Made by a program: the position numbers and the translations under genes
DNA from: CAYFWF01 sp964346815
GTDB taxonomy: Bacteria; Acidobacteriota; Aminicenantia; Aminicenantales; Aminicenantaceae
Direction: 5' to 3'
DNA: 64,000 bases
Assembly (NCBI GenBank): GCA_964346815.1
Contig: CAYFWF010000059.1
Span: forward strand, 1 to 64,000
In this document: piece by piece, positions 42,471 to 50,756 of the stretch
Layout of the letters: each line of letters begins with the position of its first letter
Position numbering within the stretch: the stretch's first letter is position 1
The notes under the pieces: model-generated
The model's database searches: none
Told to the model about the DNA's origin: nothing
Seen by the model: the letters and a program-made list of their open reading frames with translations, nothing else

Positions 42471-43934
42471 CCGAATATCATTCTGATAGTGATAGATGCC
42501 CTCAGAGCCAAAAATCTCGGATGCTACGGAGGAAAGCGAGGTTCCACTCCCCATATCGATAAAATTGCCAACAGGGGCATTCTCTTTGAAAACGCCTTCT
42601 CTGCATGGAACACAACGGATCAAAGCCTCACCACGATTCTCACAGGACGATACCCCAGAACCCACGGGATCATCCACCACGGAGACAAGGTTCAGACCGA
42701 AGACAGGCTAATATTCGAAAAGCTGAATATAAAATTGCTCTCAGAGGTCTTGAAGCCTCTAGGATACAAAACCCTTGCAGTAGACTGGATGGGAAGATGG
42801 TTCAAAAAAGGCTTTGATTATTATGGATATAAAACCGAAAAGCCTTTATTCAAAAAGATCATCGCCACCTTTTTTGTCGTTCCTTACATACACATAAAAT
42901 ACATGATTGCCCATATTGGGCTTCTCGGTATCTATCTAAAGAAGAGAAAGAAAGGAAAGTTCTCCACCTCTTCCTTGTGGAAAAGTATCAAGGACGTATT
43001 GAGCACTTTCTTTTTTACTTTTGAGCTGGCAAGAGTTCAGGATGCAAACATCGTTACCGGTATCGCAGAGGAAATCGTGAGGAGATCAGGAAAAGAAAAA
43101 TATTTTCTCTTTCTCCACTATTGGGATACCCATACGCCCTACTACTGTCCCAGGAAACACTTTATCAAGAAACAAAAGAGGGCATCCTCAAAAGAAAAAC
43201 TTTTGGCCAAGTATGAAGGAGCCGTTCGATATGCCGACCAGCAGATCGGACGGTTATTCAATGTGCTCGAGGAAGAAAACCAGGAGAACGATACTTTGCT
43301 GATTATCACTTCAGATCACGGAGAGAGTCTGACCGAACACGATATTTTTTTCGATCATCACGGCCTCTACGACGCCACAATGCATGTTCCTTTTATCCTG
43401 TATCACCCCCAGTCCTTCCCCATACCTCGGAGAATTCAATCTTTGGTACAACATGTGGATCTTGTTCCTACTTTGTGGTCACTCCTCCAAATCGATTCTG
43501 TTCCTCATAAGCCTGACGGGGAAAGCCTTATCCCTCTAATCCGGGGCGAAAAACAAGACATTCGACCGCACTGCTTCCAAGAGGAATCTTATGTGCAGAG
43601 AAAGATCGGCCTGAGAACTCACAAACATAAGTATATTTATGCGCCGGACGGCCATGGCCTGTGCAATTACTGCCAAACCGTGCATGGCGGATCAGAGGAG
43701 CTCTACGATCTGGAAAAAGACCCAGAAGAAACGTCCAATATTGTCAAAGAGGATAAGAGCACTGCACAGCAGATGCGTAAAGAACTGGAGGTGTTTTACA
43801 AAACCCTGGAGGAAAAAAGACAAAAAGAACTGGAAGAGGGGCTTTCAGAGGATACTTTGCCCACCGCGGCCACCGATCCAAAAGAAGAAAAAAAAATCAA
43901 AAAGAAGCTTCGAGGCCTCGGTTATATGGATTAA
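42429..43934 (+). CDS. Sulfatase-like alkaline-phosphatase-superfamily hydrolase, Thr type
   Basis: A 501-residue protein without signal peptide. Metal-binding blocks are present: IILIVIDALRAKNLGCYG at the N-terminus and TSDHGESLTEHDIFFDHHG. Aligned backward from ILTGRYP, the formylglycine position holds Thr in TDQSLTTILTG instead of the C/S-x-P-x-R of true sulfatases. The C-terminus ends LRGLGYMD, like the two sulfatase-like proteins downstream. Thr is the nucleophile in EptA- and LtaS-type transferases, so phosphodiester chemistry is possible; that is inference. The true start may be 42453. The last 38 bases overlap the convergent GT9 gene. Confidence 0.82.
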   Translation: MEKKDYKEMEKKDYPNIILIVIDALRAKNLGCYGGKRGSTPHIDKIANRGILFENAFSAWNTTDQSLTTILTGRYPRTHGIIHHGDKVQTEDRLIFEKLNIKLLSEVLKPLGYKTLAVDWMGRWFKKGFDYYGYKTEKPLFKKIIATFFVVPYIHIKYMIAHIGLLGIYLKKRKKGKFSTSSLWKSIKDVLSTFFFTFELARVQDANIVTGIAEEIVRRSGKEKYFLFLHYWDTHTPYYCPRKHFIKKQKRASSKEKLLAKYEGAVRYADQQIGRLFNVLEEENQENDTLLIITSDHGESLTEHDIFFDHHGLYDATMHVPFILYHPQSFPIPRRIQSLVQHVDLVPTLWSLLQIDSVPHKPDGESLIPLIRGEKQDIRPHCFQEESYVQRKIGLRTHKHKYIYAPDGHGLCNYCQTVHGGSEELYDLEKDPEETSNIVKEDKSTAQQMRKELEVFYKTLEEKRQKELEEGLSEDTLPTAATDPKEEKKIKKKLRGLGYMD

Positions 43935-45213
43935 GATTTCGAGACAGATAATTTCTGATATACTCAACGACAGGTTCAGACTCCAGCCCATCGAAACATC
44001 TCACCTTCGGACAGGCCTTGAAGATTTTATCGATACAGGTCAAATTTTTGCACTCGGGCGAAGCCTCAAAAATTTTGGAGGGCGCGTCTTGAGCGCTTGG
44101 GAGGTATCCGTCGGAATAGGAATCATATCCGTATATTTTTCCGCTGGTGGCTCCGAAAATCCCGACTACAGCCGTTGAATTGTGAAAATAATTATCCAAA
44201 TCCACCGCCACTCTCCTTGCGGCAGCAATATGAAGCGGTGCGGTATCGCCGGTAATGAACATATAAGAGCGATCGATCAAACTCGCGAAGACATCGATCG
44301 GCGTATCCTTGGGAATGACAGTGATTTTTTTTGTCAACACCGGCGAAATTGCCTTGAACAGTTCTTTTTCAATGTTGGGAAAACTGAATCCGCAGCTAAG
44401 AAGGAGATCGATATTATCGACCGAAAGAATCCCTTTCAGCAGCTCTACTTGAAACTTAAAGGGGATACGTGTATACGAACACGAAGTGTCCGGATTAAAA
44501 AGGATTTTTTTCGAGCGGCGATCGATTTCCAGTCTCTCCATAAGTCTTTCCGCTCTCATCATACGTTCTCCTGTCACATAAATGACAGGGGAAGAGAAGT
44601 CCGGGCTGTCTTTGACCTCATCCAGCATATTACCAGAAATCTGATTCACGCATTCATTGGCAAACCGATTCATCTGAAAAAGAACCTGAGCCTTGCTCTT
44701 GTTCGAAGCATATGCATCGATCACATTGGCTATTAGCCGGGTCGGATAAATGACAACCGTACGCGCAGACCTAAAGTCTTTGGAGGAAAAATAGGGGCAG
44801 AAGTTAAAAATAAGATCAAAATCGTGCAGTTCTATCACGCTTCTCAAATTCTTGAAGTCTCTTTTAGAAGGATATCCTATACTTTTGATCAAAGGAAAAT
44901 GCCGATCGACGTAAGGATTGGCTTTGATCAAAGGATAGCCTCTTCGCTGATAGAGATAACTGAGCTCTGTCTCTGGATGGGATTTTTTCAATGGAGCAAT
45001 AAAGGATTGGGCCATAAGTGCATCCCCTATGTTGATTCCGGCAACGATCAAGATCCTTTTCAGTCCATGGATCTTACCAAAGTGCTTATTCTCCCTCGTC
45101 TCCAACAGATGAAGAATTTTTTGACTGGAAGATAATTTTTTAAGTGTCCGGTCTAAAAAAGGGGAAGAAACTCTGAAAATCAATCGTAAGAAGTGCTCTA
45201 AGGACAACATCAA
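43897..45213 (-). CDS. Glycosyltransferase family 9 (heptosyltransferase-like)
   Basis: A 438-residue GT-B enzyme for cell-surface glycan assembly. N-terminal domain: RILIVAGINIGDALMAQSF and ELSYLYQRRGYPLIKANP. C-terminal domain: ILFNPDTSCSYTRIP, LLLSCGFSF and the GT9 signature FITGDTAPLHIAAA, with VGIFGATSG. After it comes a short tail with four Cys (ECKNLTC, ACPKVRC) that resembles a late motif of some heptosyltransferases. Donor and acceptor are not known. Starts TTG 45213 or ATG 45210. Its 3' end overlaps the sulfatase-like gene tail to tail. Confidence 0.86.
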   Translation of the reverse strand: MMLSLEHFLRLIFRVSSPFLDRTLKKLSSSQKILHLLETRENKHFGKIHGLKRILIVAGINIGDALMAQSFIAPLKKSHPETELSYLYQRRGYPLIKANPYVDRHFPLIKSIGYPSKRDFKNLRSVIELHDFDLIFNFCPYFSSKDFRSARTVVIYPTRLIANVIDAYASNKSKAQVLFQMNRFANECVNQISGNMLDEVKDSPDFSSPVIYVTGERMMRAERLMERLEIDRRSKKILFNPDTSCSYTRIPFKFQVELLKGILSVDNIDLLLSCGFSFPNIEKELFKAISPVLTKKITVIPKDTPIDVFASLIDRSYMFITGDTAPLHIAAARRVAVDLDNYFHNSTAVVGIFGATSGKIYGYDSYSDGYLPSAQDAPSKIFEASPECKNLTCIDKIFKACPKVRCFDGLESEPVVEYIRNYLSRNLNPYNRGLEASF

Positions 45214-45358
45214 TGATCCAATAGGCTAGAATATCGTATCACAACCTTATTTTGAATAACATATCTTCCCTGGCAGTTCAAGTGGATGCCCTGTCTCCTC
45301 GGGTCACTTTTCAAATCCAGAGATCTTTTGATATGATTTAGGAAAGGAGGTTTTCCCA

Positions 45359-46249
45359 ATGAATTTTGCAGACTTGCTTGAGACAATCAAAATCTGGTTT
45401 CTATCAACCGGATTGAAAATCGTATTTGTCATTCTCATTACTTTGATCGTGATGAAAGTCGCACGGGTGGTCTCATCGAAGACTTCGAGTTTATTTCTCC
45501 AGAAGGCTCAGGATGAGGAAGACAGAAAACGGACCCAGACTCTTACCGCCGTCATTCGCAATGTTCTGAACAGCGTCATCCTGGTGATCGCTCTGATGAC
45601 TATTCTGGGCCAGCTGGGAGTCGAAATCGGTCCCCTCCTGGCTGCTGCCGGTATCATCGGCTTGGCCATCGGTTTTGCAGGACAGAGCCTGGTCAAAGAC
45701 ATCATAAACGGATTTTTCATTCTGATCTGGGATCAAATTCGTGTCGGCGACGTGGTTCAGATTGCGGGAAAAGGAGGGCTCGTCGAAAAGATCAATCTCA
45801 AGATGACCGTATTGCGCGACCTGGCTGGAAATGTTCATTACATTCCAAACGGCTCCATAGATGTAGTCACGAATATGACAAGGGAATACTCGCGCTACGT
45901 ATTCGACATAGGAGTAGCTTATCGTGAGGACGTGGATGAGGTCATTGAATTGGTGAAAGAGGTGGATAAAGAACTGCGAAACGATCCCGCCTTCAAACAG
46001 GATATCCTGGAACCAATCGAAATTTTAGGCCTGGACCAATTTGCGGATTCTGCAGTTATCATCAAAGCGCGCACCACCACTAAACCGATCAAACAATGGA
46101 ATATTGGCCGGGAATTCAACCGACGGCTGAAGAAGAAATTCGACGAGAAAGATATCGAGATCCCCTTCCCGCATGTGACTCTTTACGTAGGAAAGGATAA
46201 AAAAGGAGAGAGCCCTCCCCTGAATATTTCTATGGAGAACGAGCAGTAA
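45359..46249 (+). CDS. MscS family mechanosensitive channel
   Basis: A 296-residue membrane protein that releases solutes on hypo-osmotic shock. About three transmembrane helices: LKIVFVILITLIVMKV, VILVIALMTILGQLGV and the pore helix GPLLAAAGIIGLAIGFAGQS. The cytoplasmic MscS beta-domain follows: RVGDVVQIAGKGGLVEKINL, GNVHYIPNGSIDVVTNMT and the alpha-beta C-terminus FPHVTLYVG. AAAGGAGGTTTTCCC before ATG is a strong ribosome binding site. Its closeness to trehalose synthesis genes fits osmotic adaptation. Confidence 0.92.
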   Translation: MNFADLLETIKIWFLSTGLKIVFVILITLIVMKVARVVSSKTSSLFLQKAQDEEDRKRTQTLTAVIRNVLNSVILVIALMTILGQLGVEIGPLLAAAGIIGLAIGFAGQSLVKDIINGFFILIWDQIRVGDVVQIAGKGGLVEKINLKMTVLRDLAGNVHYIPNGSIDVVTNMTREYSRYVFDIGVAYREDVDEVIELVKEVDKELRNDPAFKQDILEPIEILGLDQFADSAVIIKARTTTKPIKQWNIGREFNRRLKKKFDEKDIEIPFPHVTLYVGKDKKGESPPLNISMENEQ

Positions 46250-46253
46250 AGGA

Positions 46254-46281
46254 TTGACAGGAGCCCGAATCCAGTGATAAA
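46254..46281 (+). promoter_or_regulatory. Possible promoter of the fucosidase gene
   Basis: -35 TTGACA (46254-46259), a 16-base spacer and a weak -10 GATAAA (46276-46281). The ATG is about 137 bases downstream. The poor -10 keeps confidence low. Confidence 0.4.
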
Positions 46282-46418
46282 AGCTAACTTCATCTAAAGG
46301 CTTTCGAATCCTTTTTTGGGCTCTCCATAAGGAAGGCCAGATGGATATGCGATTGAGAACTTCTGGTCTCGGCTGAATCGAAAAAAGAGGAAATCATTTC
46401 ATTTAGAGGGGATAACAA

Positions 46419-48509
46419 ATGAAGAAAAAAAATCTTATGACTCTGATTCCTCTTATAGGAATCCTTCTCCTTCTTCTTTCCGGTATTTTTTCCTGCAAAA
46501 GAACCGAAGATGCCTCTTCAAGATTAGAGCAACTGGGGACTCCAGTGGAGGAAGAAACCAAGGAAGAGCACGAAAAGCGCATGGCCTGGTGGAGGGAAGC
46601 CCGGTTCGGGCTGTTCATTCATTGGGGACTGTATGCGATCCCTGCTGGGGAATGGAAGGAAGAGACCAATCATGCCGAATGGATACTGACTACGGCTCAG
46701 ATCCCGGTCAAAAATTATGAAAAGTTTACGCACCAATTTAATCCAGAAAAGTTCGATGCAAAGGAGTGGGTGGAAACGGCCAAAGATGCTGGCATGAAAT
46801 ATATAGTTATAACAAGCAAGCATCATGACGGATTCTGTCTCTTCAAGTCCAGAATGACAGATTATGACGTAGTGGATGCCACTCCTTTCGGACGCGACGT
46901 CCTGAAAGAACTCGCGGAGGAATGTCACAGACAAAACATAAAGATCTGCTGGTACCATTCGATCATGGACTGGCATCATCCCGATTATCTCCCTCGGCGC
47001 AGTTGGGAAACACGCTCGGCTGAAGGAGCGGACTTCGATCGGTACGTGGACTATATGAAAGGACAGGTCAAAGAACTCCTGACCAATTACGGAGAGATCG
47101 GGGTGATGTGGTTTGATGGCGAGTGGGAACACACCTGGACGAAGGAAAGAGGAGAAGATCTGTATAAGTATGTCCGGTCAATCGCACCCGGAGTCATCAT
47201 CAACAACCGAGTAGGCAAGGGACGGGCAGGAATGACAGGGACTTATGATCCCGAGACAGCATCTGGAGACTTCGGCACTCCTGAACAGGAAATTCCTGAC
47301 ACAGGGCTCGCATATGACTGGGAAACCTGTATGACTATGAATGCCCACTGGGGATACAACAAAAACGATCGCAACTGGAAATCTGCGGAGGAATTGATCC
47401 AGAAGTTGGTGGACATTACAAGTAAGGGAGGAAATTTCCTGTTGAATGTCGGGCCCACTGCCGAAGGTTTGTTTCCGCAGCCGAGCGTGAAAAGGCTCAA
47501 AACCATGGGAGATTGGATGAGAACCAACGGTGAATGCATCTATGGAACCTCGGCGAGCCTTTTCGAAAAACTGAATTGGGGGCGGAGCACGACAAAGGGA
47601 AATGCACTCTTTTTGTGTGTGTTCGACTGGCCGGAAGATGGAAAGCTCTCTGTGCCTGGGTTGATCAGCAAGGCCCGAAAGGCCTATCTGCTCGCGGATC
47701 CCCAATCGGAATTAAGCCTGGACTATCAGAACGGAAGCGCAGTGATCTCTTTGCCGGAAGACCCGCCTGACCCGTACGTATCTGTCATCAGGCTGGAGTT
47801 TTCAGAGAAACCGGAAGTTGTCCGGTCTCCGCACATGAGCGCTGGAAGCGATATTTTTTATCAGGATCTGGAAGTGACGTTATACAGCAATCTCGAATCT
47901 GTGGAGCTCCGCTATACCCTTGACGGAAGCACTCCAAACATGAATTCGTTGATCTACCAGGATGCCCTTCAGATCGACGAAACGACCACCATCAAGGCCC
48001 AACTTTTCCGAAACGGTCAGGCCGTGAGTGATATGGTAGAGAGAACCTACCGAAAAGTCCCTCCACGACCCGCTCAGCAGGATACCGAAGGAAAGCCCGT
48101 GCTGACCTTTACTTATTATCATGGCCAATGGGATTACCTCCCTGACTATAAGAGCCTCAGCCCTGAGGCACAGGGCACAATAGAGACATTCGACACCTCT
48201 CCAAAAACCCGAAAAGAATACTTTGCCTTCCAATTCAACGGCTTTATCAGGGTGCCCGAAACCGGCCTGTACACTTTCTACGTTTCATCCGATGACGGAA
48301 GCCGTCTGTATATCGGAGACCAGCTCGTTGTCGATAATGACGGCCTGCATGGACCAGCCGAAGAAATGGGCCAGATTATCCTCGAGAGGGGCCTCCATCC
48401 CATTCGCGTTGATTTTTTCCAAGCAAGCGGGGGTGAAGAACTTCGGGTCTCTTATTCCGGACCTGGCATCAACAAACAGACGGTCCCTTCTGCAGTTCTC
48501 TCCCATTGA
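46419..48509 (+). CDS. GH29 alpha-L-fucosidase lipoprotein with PA14 domain
   Basis: A 696-residue predicted lipoprotein (lipobox IFSC). The GH29 barrel occupies about residues 45-400: RFGLFIHWGLYAIP, YIVITSKHHDGFCLF, VMWFDGEWEH with predicted nucleophile Asp233, and GGNFLLNVGPTAEG. Next comes a chitobiase-C-terminal-type strand domain (VELRYTLDGSTPN, TTTIKAQLF), then a PA14 module (GLYTFYVSSDDGSRLYIGD) that usually binds carbohydrate. It acts on exposed fucosylated glycans at the cell surface or in the periplasm. It is followed after 151 bases by sulfatase-like genes, consistent with polysaccharide work. Confidence 0.92.
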   Translation: MKKKNLMTLIPLIGILLLLLSGIFSCKRTEDASSRLEQLGTPVEEETKEEHEKRMAWWREARFGLFIHWGLYAIPAGEWKEETNHAEWILTTAQIPVKNYEKFTHQFNPEKFDAKEWVETAKDAGMKYIVITSKHHDGFCLFKSRMTDYDVVDATPFGRDVLKELAEECHRQNIKICWYHSIMDWHHPDYLPRRSWETRSAEGADFDRYVDYMKGQVKELLTNYGEIGVMWFDGEWEHTWTKERGEDLYKYVRSIAPGVIINNRVGKGRAGMTGTYDPETASGDFGTPEQEIPDTGLAYDWETCMTMNAHWGYNKNDRNWKSAEELIQKLVDITSKGGNFLLNVGPTAEGLFPQPSVKRLKTMGDWMRTNGECIYGTSASLFEKLNWGRSTTKGNALFLCVFDWPEDGKLSVPGLISKARKAYLLADPQSELSLDYQNGSAVISLPEDPPDPYVSVIRLEFSEKPEVVRSPHMSAGSDIFYQDLEVTLYSNLESVELRYTLDGSTPNMNSLIYQDALQIDETTTIKAQLFRNGQAVSDMVERTYRKVPPRPAQQDTEGKPVLTFTYYHGQWDYLPDYKSLSPEAQGTIETFDTSPKTRKEYFAFQFNGFIRVPETGLYTFYVSSDDGSRLYIGDQLVVDNDGLHGPAEEMGQIILERGLHPIRVDFFQASGGEELRVSYSGPGINKQTVPSAVLSH

Positions 48510-48660
48510 CCTTCCCCGGCAAACAGAACGAATGGCTTCCTGTCCTTTCTGATAACTCAGAAACCCTCAACATGAATCATCCAATTCATCGGAGGAAATG
48601 ACAATGTGTGTTTTTATCCCCCAAAAAAGGATATAATCAAAAAAGGAGTGATTTGATCTC

Positions 48661-50616
48661 ATGCTGTCGGTCGAGTACAATCTCAAAAGAATGAGCCGGA
48701 TGAAAATAGGGATGCTGCTTATAAGCGGCCTTTTGCTTTCGATCTGTTGTCGGACCTCTCCTCCTCCGGAGCAGAAACTCTACCGTTTCATCGACCATTT
48801 AGAGGAAGAGAACGTTGCCTTCTCTCCGATGATTGACACCGCCGAAAACCCAGAAGAAAAAGTCCCCCTGTTTCCTGTGAAATCCTATCCTGTTTTAGAC
48901 ATGGGATCAGGTCGCAATCCATTCGGCATAAAAAGAAAGCTGAATATAAGGGCAGAAGACAGCAACGTTCTATTTGCGCCACCGAAGAGCCGGTACGTAT
49001 TCGCTCTTCACATCCCTGAAGATTCAGTTCTGGAACTCGGGACAGGAATCGTCAAAGGTCAAAAATCGACACCCACCGTTTTCACCGTAGAAATCGACAT
49101 CAAAGGACGCAAAGAAATTCTTCTCCAAAAAACACACGCTTTCTCCAGGGATGACCAAAAAATGGTTTACCAACCGCACACAATCGATATGTCCTCTTTC
49201 CGTGGACAAGCAAAAATTGCGTTCACCACAGCCGGAGAAGATCCTGACTATTCATTCTGGCTGAATCCAATTCTCTACCCTAAGAAAAAAGAAGGGACCA
49301 ACATCATCCTGATTTCCATAGACACACTCAGGGCTGACCACCTGGGATGTTATGGGTATCAAAGAGCAACCAGTCCGGCCATCGATTCCCTGGCTGAGGA
49401 CGGCTCTCTTTTTTGGAACACCTTCAGCTCTTCACCATGGACCTTGCCTGCGCATGTTTCGCTCTTGACGTCTCTCCACTGTCTTCACCACCAGGTCAAT
49501 TACGAATATGACAAGATGGATAACTCCATTCCCACACTGGCTGACGTATTGAGACAAAAATATTTCTATTGCTCTGCGTACACCGGGGGAGGTTTTGTCA
49601 ACTCAGCATACGGATTTTCTAAGGGATTCGATTCCTACGGGCAGTCTTCACAGGGAATACACCAGAAGGACGCCTCAGAGTGGATCGGGCGTTCTGTGCT
49701 GAAATGGATCGATCACCACAAGGATAAAGATTTTTTCCTCTTTATTCATACCTACCAGCCTCACAATCCTTTCTCCTGTCCATCACCCTACAATACGATG
49801 TTTTTAAAAGAAAATGCCGAATGGAGGGAAATCGATATTCTTAAATATCTCGGGGGTAAAGAAGGTGTTTTCAAAAATATCCCCGAAAGAGAAATCGATA
49901 ACATCATCAGTCTCTATGATGCGGAAATTCGGTACACTGATGACATGCTGATCGAACCACTGATGAATAAGTTAAGGGAGACCGGGCTCTACGACCGATC
50001 GCTGATCATCCTGACCAGCGATCACGGAGAAGAATTTTACGATCATCAGGGATGGGAACACGGCCACACTCTCTACAATGAACTCCTGAAAGTCCCCCTT
50101 ATCATCAAGTTTCCTGGCTCAGAATTCGCCGGAACACAAATCCGAACCATCGTGCGGTTGATTGACATCATGCCCACAGTGCTGGATAAATTGGGGATAA
50201 GCGAAAAGTATTCAAAACTCGACGGAGAAAGCCTGATGCCTCTCCTCTTAAATAAAGAAACAAGGGACAGGAGATTCCTTGCGTACAAGGCTGACAACAT
50301 CTTGAAATCAAATATACCGCAAAAAATATCAATGAACGAGGGAACAGATAAACTCATTTTGAACAAAAAATTTACCGATGAGCAGCTCCATTTTTTTGAT
50401 TCGCCCCCTCCAGTTTTATCTCCGATCGAACTTTATAACCTTGATGAAAGCTCTTTCGAGAAACACAATATTGCAGATAATAGGGTGCAAACATCCAACC
50501 GCTTGATCCGTCTCATCAATGAGGCCCTCGCTCAAGCAACGAAGCGAAAGTCCGACAGGGTGGAAATGGATGAGGCCCTGTTGGAGCAGCTCAAGGCGCT
50601 CGGCTACCTGCGCTAA
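48661..50616 (+). CDS. Sulfatase-like lipoprotein, Thr type (second copy)
   Basis: A 651-residue predicted lipoprotein (LLLSICC). About 190 residues of extra N-terminal beta-rich domain precede the alkaline-phosphatase-superfamily core: IILISIDTLRADHLGCYG, PWTLPAHVSLLTSL with Thr at the formylglycine position and His for the Arg, then TSDHGEEFYDHQGWEHGHTL. It ends LKALGYLR. The core is complete for metal binding, so an active hydrolase or transferase is likely but not a standard sulfatase. AAAAGGAG lies 12 bases before ATG 48661; ATG 48700 begins at the signal peptide itself. The third copy starts 141 bases downstream. Confidence 0.82.
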   Translation: MLSVEYNLKRMSRMKIGMLLISGLLLSICCRTSPPPEQKLYRFIDHLEEENVAFSPMIDTAENPEEKVPLFPVKSYPVLDMGSGRNPFGIKRKLNIRAEDSNVLFAPPKSRYVFALHIPEDSVLELGTGIVKGQKSTPTVFTVEIDIKGRKEILLQKTHAFSRDDQKMVYQPHTIDMSSFRGQAKIAFTTAGEDPDYSFWLNPILYPKKKEGTNIILISIDTLRADHLGCYGYQRATSPAIDSLAEDGSLFWNTFSSSPWTLPAHVSLLTSLHCLHHQVNYEYDKMDNSIPTLADVLRQKYFYCSAYTGGGFVNSAYGFSKGFDSYGQSSQGIHQKDASEWIGRSVLKWIDHHKDKDFFLFIHTYQPHNPFSCPSPYNTMFLKENAEWREIDILKYLGGKEGVFKNIPEREIDNIISLYDAEIRYTDDMLIEPLMNKLRETGLYDRSLIILTSDHGEEFYDHQGWEHGHTLYNELLKVPLIIKFPGSEFAGTQIRTIVRLIDIMPTVLDKLGISEKYSKLDGESLMPLLLNKETRDRRFLAYKADNILKSNIPQKISMNEGTDKLILNKKFTDEQLHFFDSPPPVLSPIELYNLDESSFEKHNIADNRVQTSNRLIRLINEALAQATKRKSDRVEMDEALLEQLKALGYLR

Positions 50617-50756
50617 AAATTTTAGAAAAGACGCCTGTAAAGGATTGCCATCGAGCCCGCAGACCTCTTCCTCAGGAAGCCGCATTCAGAAGAAATGCCC
50701 GCGCAGCTTGGCTGACTGCCCTTAAAAATATGAGGCAAATATGCTATAAGAGCTTT

